From the NCBI RefSeq assembly GCF_017497975.1, contig NZ_JAGDEL010000007.1, forward strand, positions 147,139 to 211,138: a DNA stretch of 64,000 nt, read 5' to 3'. The notes below the pieces were generated by a model that was given only the letters and a program-made list of their open reading frames with translations, searched no databases and was not told where the DNA came from. Origin of the DNA: Metabacillus bambusae. GTDB taxonomy: Bacteria > Bacillota > Bacilli > Bacillales > Bacillaceae. The position numbers and the translations under genes were made by a program. Positions 25,328 to 34,711 of the stretch are shown one piece after another (position 1 is the stretch's first letter; each line of letters starts with the position of its first letter).

Positions 25328-26341
25328 ATGAAGGAGAAACCGATTCTTCAAATTAAAGATTTAAAAGTTTCCTTTCTTTCTGATAGAAGATTAGTACCTG
25401 CGGTTGATGGGATTAGCTTTGAATTAATGGAAGGAGAGATATTGGGGATTGTCGGAGAATCTGGAAGTGGTAAAAGTGTTACTTCATTATCAACAATGGG
25501 ATTAATCCCATGCCCCCCAGGAAAGATTGAAAATGGTGTGATTGAATTTGGTGGGAAGGACCTGACGAAGTTAAAAGAAAGAGAAATGAGGAAGATAAGG
25601 GGCAATCAAATCTCAATGATCTTTCAAGAACCTATGACTTCACTAAATCCTTTATTTTCAATCGGTAATCAATTAATTGAAGCGCTCCGATTACATACCA
25701 AATTTACAAAGAAAGAACTGAAAGCAAGGACGGTTGAATTGCTTACATTAGTTGGGATACCTAGGGCTAGCGAAATTATTAACGAGCATCCACATCAACT
25801 TTCAGGTGGTATGAGACAAAGGGTTATGATCGCAATGGCAATGGCGTGTAATCCTCAAGTTTTAATTGCGGACGAGCCGACAACAGCGCTTGATGTAACG
25901 ATTCAAGCACAAATATTGTCGCTAATGAAAGAGTTAAATAAGAAAACGAACACCTCTATTATTCTTATTACACATGATTTAGGAGTTGTAGCGGAAATTT
26001 GTGAACGGGTGCTTGTTATGTATTCAGGGCAAATCGTTGAACAAGGGGATGTGCGCACAATTTTAAAAGAACCTAAGCACCCCTACACACTAGGCCTGTT
26101 AAAGTCAGTACCTGATTTACGAGCGAAGAAAGATCGCTTATACAGTATTCCTGGTAATGTACCAAGACCTGGAAGTGTGACGAAAGGTTGTAGGTTTGCT
26201 GAAAGATGTGATGTAGCAGAAAGTCAATGTTATGAAGCATCTCCACAATTGTACAAAATGGATGATCCTAACCACGTAGTTCGATGTTTCTTGCATAGAG
26301 ATGAAAAGGGGGCAGATCATCATGTCAGAGTTACTTCTTGA
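25328..26341 (+). CDS. Oligopeptide ABC transporter ATP-binding protein (AppD-like)
   Basis: 337 residues. ATPase with Walker A GESGSGKS, Q-loop FQEPMTSLNP, signature LSGGMRQRV, Walker B LIADEPTTALD and the oligopeptide/dipeptide C-terminal extension with its cysteine cluster (CRFAERCDVAESQC...VRCFL), an iron-sulfur type motif of the Opp/Dpp family. First gene of a five-gene operon in the order D-F-A-B-C, the order of B. subtilis app. Start ATG behind AGGTGAAAAA. Overlaps the next gene by 20 bases. Confidence 0.9.
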   Translation: MKEKPILQIKDLKVSFLSDRRLVPAVDGISFELMEGEILGIVGESGSGKSVTSLSTMGLIPCPPGKIENGVIEFGGKDLTKLKEREMRKIRGNQISMIFQEPMTSLNPLFSIGNQLIEALRLHTKFTKKELKARTVELLTLVGIPRASEIINEHPHQLSGGMRQRVMIAMAMACNPQVLIADEPTTALDVTIQAQILSLMKELNKKTNTSIILITHDLGVVAEICERVLVMYSGQIVEQGDVRTILKEPKHPYTLGLLKSVPDLRAKKDRLYSIPGNVPRPGSVTKGCRFAERCDVAESQCYEASPQLYKMDDPNHVVRCFLHRDEKGADHHVRVTS

Positions 26342-27290
26342 GGTTACTGGATTGAAGAAATACTTTCCGATTACAGGAGGTATTTTAGGAGGGAAAAAAG
26401 GTGAAGTAAAAGCAGTGGATGATGTGTCATTTTTCGTAAACAAGGGTGAGACGTTAGGGATTGTTGGCGAAAGCGGATGTGGTAAGTCAACAACCGGTCG
26501 TCTACTTATGCGCTTACTTGAGGCAAGTGATGGTAAGATTCGCTTTGAAGATAACGAGATTACAAGCATGTCTAAAACAGAATTAAGGAAGACACGGAGA
26601 GATATTCAAATGGTTTTTCAGGATCCGTATGCTTCGTTAAATCCTCGACATTCTATTGAAAAAATACTTGAGGAGCCTCTCATCGTGCATCGAATTGGCT
26701 CAAAGGATGAACGGAAAAAAAGAGTACAAGAAATGTTAGAAATCGTGGGGTTAAGTAGTTTTCATGCAAGACGGTTTCCACACCAATTTAGTGGGGGGCA
26801 GCGTCAACGAATAGGGATTGCGAAAGCATTGATGACAAAGCCGAAATTAATTATTGCTGATGAGCCTGTGTCTGCTTTAGATGTATCCATTCAAGCACAA
26901 GTTCTTAATTTAATGAAGGATATTCAAAAAGAATTCCGACTTACCTACCTCTTTATTGCACACGACCTTGGTGTTGTAAGACATATTAGTGATCGTGTCG
27001 GTGTGATGTATTTAGGAAGATTAATAGAATTAGCAAATAGTGAAATTCTTTATGATCATCCAAAGCATCCATACACGAAAGCTCTCCTCTCTGCAGTACC
27101 GATACCTGATCCTGATTATAAGAATGAATCTATTCAAATTTCTGGGGAACTTCCAAGTCCGTCAAACCCACCTTCAGGATGTGCATTTCATACTAGATGT
27201 TCAGTATGTATGGATATTTGTAAAACGACTAGACCTGAATATCGCAGTTTAGATGGTCATTATGTTGCATGTCATTTATATAATGATTGA
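26322..27290 (+). CDS. Oligopeptide ABC transporter ATP-binding protein (AppF-like)
   Basis: 322 residues. Walker A GESGCGKST, Q-loop FQDPYASLNPR, signature FSGGQRQR, Walker B IIADEPVSALD, and the C-terminal cysteine motif (CAFHTRCSVCMDIC). Pairs with AppD-like as the ATPase heterodimer. The ATG at 26322 has AAAAGGGGG just upstream; it lies within the last codons of the preceding gene, so translation is probably coupled. ATPase, binding-protein and permease genes all point to peptide uptake. Confidence 0.9.
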   Translation: MSELLLEVTGLKKYFPITGGILGGKKGEVKAVDDVSFFVNKGETLGIVGESGCGKSTTGRLLMRLLEASDGKIRFEDNEITSMSKTELRKTRRDIQMVFQDPYASLNPRHSIEKILEEPLIVHRIGSKDERKKRVQEMLEIVGLSSFHARRFPHQFSGGQRQRIGIAKALMTKPKLIIADEPVSALDVSIQAQVLNLMKDIQKEFRLTYLFIAHDLGVVRHISDRVGVMYLGRLIELANSEILYDHPKHPYTKALLSAVPIPDPDYKNESIQISGELPSPSNPPSGCAFHTRCSVCMDICKTTRPEYRSLDGHYVACHLYND

Positions 27291-27332
27291 TCACAGCAAT
27301 TATGATAAAAAATAACAAATTTGGGGGTACAT

Positions 27333-28949
27333 ATGCTAATGACGAAGAAGACATTGAAGCTGTTACTCGTTTCATTTTTGGCATTAAGTTTACTACTAGT
27401 AGGTTGCAGTAACTCGAATCAGGAAGCTAATACTGAAAACAAACCATCAGAAAGTGGAACAAAGAAAGACACACTTGTATTTGGGCGTGGTGGGGATTCA
27501 ACATCTCTAGATCCAATAACAACGACTGAAGGAGAAACATTCAAGGTAACTGAAAATATTTTTGAAACCCTGCTTGAGTATGGGGAGCAAGATACGACGT
27601 TACATCCAGGTCTTGCTGAAGAATGGGAAGTTTCTAAGGATGCACTTACTTATACACTTAAGCTGCGCCAAGATGTGAAATTTCATGATGGGACTGACTT
27701 TAATGCTGAAGCTGTTGTCTTTAACTTTAACCGTTGGATGAATGGTAATGCAGACGATTTTCCTTATTACACGATGTTTGGTGGTTTTAAAGGTGAAGAA
27801 GGTCATGTCATTGCTGAAGTAAAGGCAGTAGATGAATATACTGTGCAGTTTGTGCTTAACAGACCGCAAGCACCGTTTTTAAAAAATTTAGCAATGTCCC
27901 CATTTGGAATTGCGAGTCCTGCTGCTGTTGAAAAGCATGGTGATAAATTCAGAGAAAATCCAGTTGGTACAGGTCCATTTAAATTTGTTGAATGGAAACA
28001 AAATGATCGTATTGTTCTTGAAAAGAATGAAAATTATTGGTTGAAAGACTATCCAAAATTAAATCAAGTTATTTTTCGCGTAATCCCAGAAAACACTGCA
28101 CGTCTTAACGCCTTAGTGAATGGTGAAATTGACTTAATGGATGGTGTTAATAACTCTGATGAAGAAATGGTAACAGGGAATGATAAACTGCAATTAATCG
28201 AGCGTCCTTCAATGAATATTGGCTACTTAGGGTTTACGACCAATCGCCCACCATTTGATAATAAACTTGTTCGTCAAGCATTGAATCATGCAGTTGATAA
28301 ACAAGCAATCATTGACGCGTTTTATGGTGGTAAAGCAGAAGCTGCCAAAAATCCGCTCCCTCCATCTATTGAAGGATATAACGATGAAATTGAGGACTAT
28401 CCTTTTGATCTAGAAAAAGCAAAACAATTGTTAGCTGAAGCAGGTTATCCTGATGGCTTTGAAATGGATTTATGGGCAATGCCTGTTGCTCGTCCTTATA
28501 TGCCTGAAGGTATGAAGGTAGCTGAAGTAATTCAAGCTTCATTTGCAGAAATTGGTGTTAAAGCAGAAATTCAATCTGTTGATTGGGCGACTTATTTAGA
28601 TAAGGCTGCAAAGGGTGAATTTGATGCATACATGTTAGGGTGGACTGGTGATAATGGAGACCCTGATAACTTCATATATACGTTATTAGATAAAGATAGT
28701 ATTGGAAGTAATAACTATTCTCATTATAGCAATGACGAGCTACACGAAGTGCTAATCAATGCTCAAACAGAAACAGATCAAGAAACTCGAAATGAATTGT
28801 ACAAGAAATCTCAAGAAATTATTCATGAAGATGCACCATGGGTGCCGTTAGTCCACTCAACACCGCTATTAGCAGGAGCTAGTGACATAATTAATTATTT
28901 CCCACATCCAACTGGCTCTGAAGCTTTAACAAAGGTTGAATTCAAGTAG
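27333..28949 (+). CDS. Oligopeptide-binding lipoprotein (AppA-like)
   Basis: 538 residues. Lipoprotein signal with lipobox LLLVGC (Cys at about residue 24), then the SBP_bac_5 fold: TLVFGRGGDSTSLDPI, KLRQDVKFHDGTDFNAEAVVFNF, GTGPFKFVEWKQNDRIVLEKNENYW. It catches peptides outside the membrane and delivers them to the permeases. The ATG at 27333 has GGGGG five bases before it. A GC-rich hairpin with a short T-run follows, so more of this protein than of the permeases may be made. Confidence 0.9.
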   Translation: MLMTKKTLKLLLVSFLALSLLLVGCSNSNQEANTENKPSESGTKKDTLVFGRGGDSTSLDPITTTEGETFKVTENIFETLLEYGEQDTTLHPGLAEEWEVSKDALTYTLKLRQDVKFHDGTDFNAEAVVFNFNRWMNGNADDFPYYTMFGGFKGEEGHVIAEVKAVDEYTVQFVLNRPQAPFLKNLAMSPFGIASPAAVEKHGDKFRENPVGTGPFKFVEWKQNDRIVLEKNENYWLKDYPKLNQVIFRVIPENTARLNALVNGEIDLMDGVNNSDEEMVTGNDKLQLIERPSMNIGYLGFTTNRPPFDNKLVRQALNHAVDKQAIIDAFYGGKAEAAKNPLPPSIEGYNDEIEDYPFDLEKAKQLLAEAGYPDGFEMDLWAMPVARPYMPEGMKVAEVIQASFAEIGVKAEIQSVDWATYLDKAAKGEFDAYMLGWTGDNGDPDNFIYTLLDKDSIGSNNYSHYSNDELHEVLINAQTETDQETRNELYKKSQEIIHEDAPWVPLVHSTPLLAGASDIINYFPHPTGSEALTKVEFK

Positions 28950-28961
28950 TTTTTTGTATAT

Positions 28962-28987
28962 GGGAGGCAATAGCCTCCCCTTTTGTT
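28962..28987 (+). terminator. Intra-operon attenuator after binding-protein gene
   Basis: GGGAGGC AATA GCCTCCC, then CTTTTGTT. Lies between the binding-protein and permease genes, where partial terminators are common. Confidence 0.65.
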
Positions 28988-29037
28988 AATGTTAACTAAT
29001 AAAGAAAAAGTGAAGTTTCTGATAAAGAGGTGAGTCG

Positions 29038-30045
29038 ATGTTGGCATATTCAGTTCGACGCGTTTTTTCGTTAATACCCGTTTTGTTTGGAATGACACTC
29101 GTTGTTTTTGCAATCATTCATGCAATTCCTGGTGATCCGGCACAAGTGATTCTAGGACAAAAGGCGACAAAGGAGGCTATTGCTACATTAACAAGTGAAT
29201 TAGGGTTGGATCGACCATGGCATATCCAATACGTTGACTATATGAAAGGCCTCTTTTCAGGAGATTTAGGAACATCATTAAGAACGAGAGGACCAATTAA
29301 TGAAGAAATATGGCCATATTTAGCAGCAACCATAGAATTAACAGTAGTTGCAATGATAATTGCCATTTTCATTGGAGTAAATGCTGGAATTATTAGTGCC
29401 TGGTTTACAAATTCATGGTTTGATTACCTCGCCATGATCCTTGCGTTAGTTGGAGTCTCAATGCCGATTTTTTGGCTGGGGTTAATGGAGCAATGGGCGT
29501 TTTCAATTGAATTAGGCTGGTTACCATCGACAGGGAGAGAGGATGTCAGGAACCCAATAACGGCGTTAACCAATTTGTATTTAATCGATACCTTGCTACA
29601 AGGAAGAATAGATCAGTTTGGACAAGTGATCCAACATCTCATCCTACCCAGCTTTGCTTTAGCGACAATTCCGATGGCCATTATCGCGAGAATGACACGC
29701 TCTACAATGTTGGAGGTTATGAAATCAGACTATATTCGTACAGCTAGAGCAAAAGGGGTGAGGATGTTTTGGGTTGTATACAAGCATTCTCTAAAAAATG
29801 CTATTATCCCTGTCTTAACAGTAATAGGTCTACAAACAGGTCTTTTGTTAGGTGGAGCCATTCTTACTGAAACGATTTTTGGTTGGCCGGGTATTGGCCG
29901 ATATCTTTATGATGCAATTGGATATCGGGATTATCCGGTTATTCAATCGGGGATATTAGTCATCGCTACTATATTTGTCGTTATTAACTTGATAATAGAT
30001 TTGTTATATGCAGTTGTCGATCCGCGGATAAAATATCATCAATAG
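29038..30045 (+). CDS. Oligopeptide ABC transporter permease (AppB-like)
   Basis: 335 residues, about six membrane helices. DppB/OppB hallmarks: N-terminal PVLFGMTLVVFAIIHAIPGDPAQ and the EAA loop MKSDYIRTARAKGVRMFWVVYKHSLKNAIIP that docks on the ATPases. Forms the channel with the AppC-like protein. Start ATG behind GAGGTGAGTCG. B. subtilis AppB is near 317 residues, so this is slightly longer (an insert around GREDVRNPITALTNLYLID). Confidence 0.9.
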   Translation: MLAYSVRRVFSLIPVLFGMTLVVFAIIHAIPGDPAQVILGQKATKEAIATLTSELGLDRPWHIQYVDYMKGLFSGDLGTSLRTRGPINEEIWPYLAATIELTVVAMIIAIFIGVNAGIISAWFTNSWFDYLAMILALVGVSMPIFWLGLMEQWAFSIELGWLPSTGREDVRNPITALTNLYLIDTLLQGRIDQFGQVIQHLILPSFALATIPMAIIARMTRSTMLEVMKSDYIRTARAKGVRMFWVVYKHSLKNAIIPVLTVIGLQTGLLLGGAILTETIFGWPGIGRYLYDAIGYRDYPVIQSGILVIATIFVVINLIIDLLYAVVDPRIKYHQ

Positions 30046-30067
30046 TAAATAGAGGGGGGGATAAAAC

Positions 30068-30967
30068 GTGGCAGAACTTGCAAAAAACACATCTAAAATA
30101 GTATCGCAAAATGGAAATGAGGAGCTTCCAGCACCATGGAAGGAAGCATGGCAATCTTTTTGTAGAAATAAATTAGCAGTTGTTGGATTAGGGATTGTCA
30201 TCTTTTTTATCGTTCTCGCAGCAATCGCACCACTCATTGCTCCATATGGCTTCAAAGAACAAGAGCTATCCAATCGATTACTTGCGCCATCAGATGAGCA
30301 TTGGTTTGGAACAGATGATTTCGGGAGAGACATCTTCTCACGGATTGTATACGGTGCGAGAATTTCCATATGGGTCGGTTTTTTCTCAGTGTTAGCCTCA
30401 GCAGTAATTGGGACAATTTTGGGGGTTGTTGCTGGCTACTATGGGAAATGGGTAGACACATTTATTTCACGAATCTTTGATATTATGCTTGCATTCCCAA
30501 GTATACTATTAGCGATTGCGGTAGTAGCCATTCTAGGCCCATCCTTACAAAATGCACTAATTGCGATTGCAATAATAAATATTCCAAACTTTGGACGTCT
30601 TGTCAGGTCAAAAGTTCTTAGTGTCAAACAGGAAGAATATATCATGGCAGCAAAAGCAGTTGGAATGAAGGATACAAGAATATTATTTCGACATATACTT
30701 CCTAATAGTATGACACCAATCATTGTCCAAGGTACACTTGCTATTGCAACAGCAATTATTGAAGCAGCTGCACTCGGCTTCCTAGGATTAGGAGCTCAAG
30801 CACCAACTCCTGAATGGGGAAAAATGTTAGCTGACTCAAAGCAGTATTTAGTTCAAGCACCATGGACTCTTTTCTTTCCTGGTCTTGCCATCATGTTAAC
30901 AGTTTTAGGTTTTAATCTAATGGGTGATGGACTACGTGATGTGCTAGACCCAAAAATGAAACAATAA
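30068..30967 (+). CDS. Oligopeptide ABC transporter permease (AppC-like)
   Basis: 299 residues with an N-terminal OppC-type cytoplasmic segment and about six helices. EAA loop: KQEEYIMAAKAVGMKDTRILFRHILPNSMTP. GTG start behind AGGGGGGATAAAAC. Last gene of the operon; a terminator follows. App-type systems import peptides of four to six residues and help sporulation and competence signalling in B. subtilis; which peptides are used here is not known. Confidence 0.9.
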   Translation: MAELAKNTSKIVSQNGNEELPAPWKEAWQSFCRNKLAVVGLGIVIFFIVLAAIAPLIAPYGFKEQELSNRLLAPSDEHWFGTDDFGRDIFSRIVYGARISIWVGFFSVLASAVIGTILGVVAGYYGKWVDTFISRIFDIMLAFPSILLAIAVVAILGPSLQNALIAIAIINIPNFGRLVRSKVLSVKQEEYIMAAKAVGMKDTRILFRHILPNSMTPIIVQGTLAIATAIIEAAALGFLGLGAQAPTPEWGKMLADSKQYLVQAPWTLFFPGLAIMLTVLGFNLMGDGLRDVLDPKMKQ

Positions 30968-30996
30968 AATATTAGGATTAAATAAAAATGGATTGT

Positions 30997-31033
30997 CCCC
31001 TGAATCAAGCACTCACTATTCAGGGGTTTTGTT
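30997..31033 (+). terminator. Terminator of App-type operon
   Basis: CCCCTGAAT...ATTCAGGGG followed by TTTTGTTCTTG. Confidence 0.88.
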
Positions 31034-31078
31034 CTTGTCTAGGAAATTATGAAATTCTAGTACTGTGGATAAGCGCTA

Positions 31079-31205
31079 GGCACCCAGCTCCAGCGCCTAG
31101 CCCCTCTTGGGTCTACAGCCACTCATGAATTGAAGGTATAAAATACACCTTCTATTCATGAGCGTCTAATTTGCCCGAGGCTGTTCAAGACGCCCTGAGC
31201 TTTTG
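31079..31205 (+). repeat. Interspersed hairpin repeat, copy B
   Basis: Starts CCCAGCTCCAGCGCCTAG and ends GACGCCCTGAGCTTTT. Central stem CTCATGAAT...GAAGGT / ACCTTC...ATTCATGAG. Compared with copy A (18451-18575), paired bases changed together (GG/CC to TG/CA; AC/GT to GT/AC), so the structure is kept. Confidence 0.8.
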
Positions 31206-31271
31206 TTCTTTTCAATTAATTCTCAACACATCACTTGAATGGTCTATTTTCCTTTTTTTGATCTTACACTA

Positions 31272-32060
31272 TAAAGTGAGACTTCATTCAGTGGGGAGGT
31301 TTATCCCACTGAATGGTAGCGAAACTTATCGGATCTTTACGGGCAGTTAGTTACGTACACTTTACAATTATTTCTTCTTAATGAATCTTGAATCGTGAGG
31401 AAGGATTTTACTGCCCGTTAAGTATGGGATAAAGTGAGACTTCATTCAGTGGGGAGGTTTATCCCACTGAATGGTAGCGAAACTTATCGGAACTTTACGG
31501 GCAGTTAGTTACGTACACTTTACAATTATTTCTTCTTAATGAATCTTGAATCGTGAGGAAGGATTATACTGCCCGTTAAGTATGGGATAAAGTGAGACTT
31601 CATTCAGTGGGGAGGTTTATCCCACTGAATGGTAGCGAAACTTATCGGAACTTTACGGGCAGTTAGTTACGTACACTTTACAATTATTTTTTCTTAATGA
31701 ATCTTGAATCGTGAGGAAGGATTATACTGCCCGTTAAGTATGGGATAAAGTGAGACTTCATTCAGTGGAGGTTCATCCCACTGAATGGTAGCGAAACTTA
31801 TCGGATCTTTACGGGCAGTTAGTTACGTACACTTTACAATTATTTCTTCTTTATGAATCTTGAATCGAGAGGAAGGATTATACTGCCCGTTAAGTATGGG
31901 ATAAAGTGAGACTTCATTCAGTGGGGAGGTTTATCCCACTGAATGGTAGCGAAACTTATCGGAACTTTACGGGCGGTTAGTGTTAGTTGCTTACACCTTA
32001 CTTTTTTCTACTTTAAGAATCCTGAATTTAAGGTAGGTTTATTGCCCGTTAAGTCTAGGA
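31272..32060 (+). repeat. Five tandem copies of a ~158-bp hairpin-rich unit
   Basis: Units begin with ATAAAGTGAGACTTCATTC at 31272, 31430, 31588, 31746 and 31902 (periods 158, 158, 158, 156; last unit 159). Each has stem 1, CATTCAGTGGG / CCCACTGAATG, and stem 2, ACGGGCAGT / ACTGCCCGT, 60-65 bases apart, with a near-constant GAATCTTGAATCGTGAGGAAGG block between. Units 1-4 are almost identical; unit 5 has diverged most but keeps stem 2 through G-U pairs. No reading frame. Ends 29 bases before yqhO, so the last unit lies in or next to its leader. Confidence 0.92.
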
Positions 32061-32089
32061 TAAAGTAGGAGGTTGAAGGAGGGAAAACA

Positions 32090-32977
32090 ATGTTGATTGA
32101 CGGTGTTTTATCAGGTGGTGGGATTAAAGGTTTTGCCCTTATCGGGGCCTATCAAGCGATTGAACAAAATGGTTATAAATTTAAGCGCTTAGCGGGAACG
32201 AGTGCTGGTTCAATTATATCTGCGTTTATTATTGCTGGTTATTCAGCTGACGAAATTTTAGAGATGATGGATGAAGTTGACTTGAAAATATTTTTAGATG
32301 AACGAAAAACCTTTTTTCCGTTTTCTCTTACAAAATGGATTTCATTATATTGGAACCTTGGTTTATATAAAGGAGTTAAGCTAGAAGAATGGATTTTAGC
32401 GAAATTAAAAAATAAGGGGATTTCTACATTTGCAGATATACCAGCAGGTTCATTGCGGATTATTGCTTCTGATTTAACAAATGGAAGGCTGATTGTATTA
32501 CCTGATGATCTTCATCAATACGGAATAAATCCTGAATCGTTTTCTGTTGCAAGAGCTGTAAGGATGAGCTGTAGCTTACCTTATTTTTTCGAGCCAGTAC
32601 GATTAGCAACATTAACTGGTAGTAATATTGTTGTAGATGGGGGTGTGCTAAGTAATTTTCCGATTTGGTTATTTTATCAAAGTAAGAAACCGTATAAAAA
32701 AAGGCCAGTCCTTGGTATTAAGCTAAGCTCAAATGAAAGGGAACGGCCTAAAAGAAAGATTCAAAATGCGATTGACATGTATGGTGCATTATTTGAAACA
32801 ATGAAGGATGCCCATGATAGTAGACATATTTCCAGTAGACATGAAAAAGATATTGTTTTTCTGCCTGTAGATCAAATTGTTTCAACTGAGTTGGATATAA
32901 ATGAAGAAAAAAAACTAGCTCTAATTGAGCTAGGGAGAAGTCGAACCAACGAGTTTCTTAAGAGCTGGACGTTTTAG
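32090..32977 (+). CDS. yqhO: Patatin-like phospholipase YqhO
   Basis: 295 residues, single patatin domain: oxyanion loop SGGGIKGFAL (8-17), nucleophile Ser38 in GTSAG, and catalytic Asp at about 183 in VVDGGVLSNFP. The Ser-Asp dyad is complete, so it should be an active acyl hydrolase on lipids. No signal peptide; cytoplasmic or membrane-surface. Start ATG behind GAAGGAGGG. Same neighbours as B. subtilis yqhO, but the upstream space is filled with the tandem repeat array. Confidence 0.92.
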   Translation: MLIDGVLSGGGIKGFALIGAYQAIEQNGYKFKRLAGTSAGSIISAFIIAGYSADEILEMMDEVDLKIFLDERKTFFPFSLTKWISLYWNLGLYKGVKLEEWILAKLKNKGISTFADIPAGSLRIIASDLTNGRLIVLPDDLHQYGINPESFSVARAVRMSCSLPYFFEPVRLATLTGSNIVVDGGVLSNFPIWLFYQSKKPYKKRPVLGIKLSSNERERPKRKIQNAIDMYGALFETMKDAHDSRHISSRHEKDIVFLPVDQIVSTELDINEEKKLALIELGRSRTNEFLKSWTF

Positions 32978-33354
32978 AAAAACGCTCGGTTTTTCTTTTT
33001 GCCTTTTTTTCCTTCAATCACTGTTAAATGTGATGGTTGTTTTTTCTTTTTAATTGCAGAGGTTTTTGTTGACTTTTTAGCATGTGTTATGTTTCTGACA
33101 TTTGAACCACGAGTACTTCGGTCGTCGAAACGTCTTTTTGATTGCTTAGCCGCTTTGGCATAGGAAGTATGTTCCTTGCCCATTCTCTTTTTCATAAATA
33201 GACGATAGATCAGATAAATTCCAAAACCTATAGCGGCATAGATCGCGATTTGTTTTAAAAGCCACAACGGATTAGAAACTAAAGTTGTTATTAGTCCAAC
33301 TGCACCTAATAAAATAATTGCAAAGACGAATCCATTCACCCCACGACGATTCAT
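32974..33354 (-). CDS. yqhP: YqhP family small membrane protein
   Basis: 126 residues. Two predicted membrane helices (about 7-26 and 32-52), then a strongly basic cytoplasmic tail with KKKKQPSH- and KGKKKNR-like runs. The ATG at 33354 has GGAGGTGG upstream; the in-frame codon at 33381 precedes that site. Convergent with yqhO, overlapping by four bases. Family of unknown function, conserved next to yqhQ. Confidence 0.85.
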   Translation of the reverse strand: MNRRGVNGFVFAIILLGAVGLITTLVSNPLWLLKQIAIYAAIGFGIYLIYRLFMKKRMGKEHTSYAKAAKQSKRRFDDRSTRGSNVRNITHAKKSTKTSAIKKKKQPSHLTVIEGKKGKKKNRAFF

Positions 33355-33439
33355 AAAACCACCTCCGAGAAAAGATACCAATCTAGATACAAAAATAATA
33401 TGAAGTTTTTCTTGTCCCCGTTTCCTTCATAGGATTACA

Positions 33440-34390
33440 TTAAACAATTTGTTCAGATAATGCTGTCTCTGTTTCTTTTTCTTTACGCATTAGCTCATTA
33501 AAGCTTGCAATGGCTACTTCAACTTGATCATCTGTTGGTTCTTTTGTTGTTAATAGCTGTAGCCAAAGCCCTGGGTAACCTAAAAATCGTAAAACTGGAA
33601 CATCACGAAGCTTATTTGTTAATTGCAATACTTCAAAAGAAATACCCAGGACCACTGGTATGAGTGCTAAGCGGTTTACAACTCGTAACCATAAAGGATC
33701 TAATGGGACAAGGGTGTAAACGAAAACACCTACAATAACAGTAAATAGGATAAAACTGCTTCCACATCTGTAATGTAAACGGGAACTGCTTTGTACGTTT
33801 TCAACAGTTAGTGGTAAGTTGTTTTCATAGGCATTGATAACTTTATGTTCAGCCCCGTGATATTGGAATACACGTTTAATCAATGGTGTAAAGGCTATAG
33901 CATATATATATGCTAGTAATAACAATAGTTTGAAAGCGCCTTCTATGAGAATTTGCCCAAAATCAGATGGAACAAGTGGTTTCATAAACGCTGCTAAGAA
34001 CACGGGAAGAAGTGTAAAGATTACTTTTCCGAAGAAAAAGGAAATGACCCCTACTGCTGCGATACCGAGCCACATCGCTAGTTTAGAATCAGATTTCTTT
34101 TTTTCTTCTAATATCTTTTCGTCATCCTCAGGATCTACTTCAAAGCGTTCTGTTGCAAAATTTAAATGTTTAGAGCCATTAGCACTAGCCTCAATAATCG
34201 CAATTATCCCTCTTAAAAAAGGGATCTTTTTTAATTTTGATAAAACGGGTTGACTATTTCTTGGTAAATGAAAATAATCAATCGATTGATCATTTCTGCG
34301 AATTGCAGTTACATAATGGTGCTTGCCACCGAACATTACACCCTCAATAACAGCTTGCCCACCATATGCAGGCTTTTTTTGAATTGACAT
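33440..34390 (-). CDS. yqhQ: DUF1385 membrane protein YqhQ
   Basis: 316 residues, DUF1385 family. N-terminal YGGQAVIEGVMFGG and the central YHGAEHKVINAYE are the family signatures, with SSRLHYRCGSSFILF following. Four to five hydrophobic segments between about 110 and 265. Function unknown; the conserved His and Glu of GAEHK look like metal or catalytic residues, but that is inference. Divergent from yqhR. Confidence 0.92.
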   Translation of the reverse strand: MSIQKKPAYGGQAVIEGVMFGGKHHYVTAIRRNDQSIDYFHLPRNSQPVLSKLKKIPFLRGIIAIIEASANGSKHLNFATERFEVDPEDDEKILEEKKKSDSKLAMWLGIAAVGVISFFFGKVIFTLLPVFLAAFMKPLVPSDFGQILIEGAFKLLLLLAYIYAIAFTPLIKRVFQYHGAEHKVINAYENNLPLTVENVQSSSRLHYRCGSSFILFTVIVGVFVYTLVPLDPLWLRVVNRLALIPVVLGISFEVLQLTNKLRDVPVLRFLGYPGLWLQLLTTKEPTDDQVEVAIASFNELMRKEKETETALSEQIV

Positions 34391-34711
34391 GAGACACCAA
34401 CCTATCTATTCTGTTTATCACTTAAGTAAACAACATTCACTACTGTGTTTAGCTATTACTTCTATAATACAGAATTTATTAGGAAACCTCTAGAGTGATA
34501 TTTTAGAATAGAGCATATAAAATAACACATTTATTCACAATTTTTTATAATATCTTGTTTTCTAAAGAAATTCCGGCTGGAAATCATACCCTTATTTACA
34601 TTATACCCATGCTTTCATTTACTAGACATGTAATTTTCATTCTCATAAAAAACTTGGTAAAAAACATGTCTTTTAAAAAAATGGACATAGTAGTAATGGA
34701 GGTGTAGATAG
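34391..34711 (+). other. Divergent intergenic region yqhQ / yqhR
   Basis: About 320 bp, AT-rich, holding both promoters. I see no gene, repeat or clear operator in it. Confidence 0.4.

Noticed and set aside
31272..32060. CRISPR array
   Set aside because: Units are about 158 bp and identical throughout; there are no short repeats with unique spacers and no cas genes.
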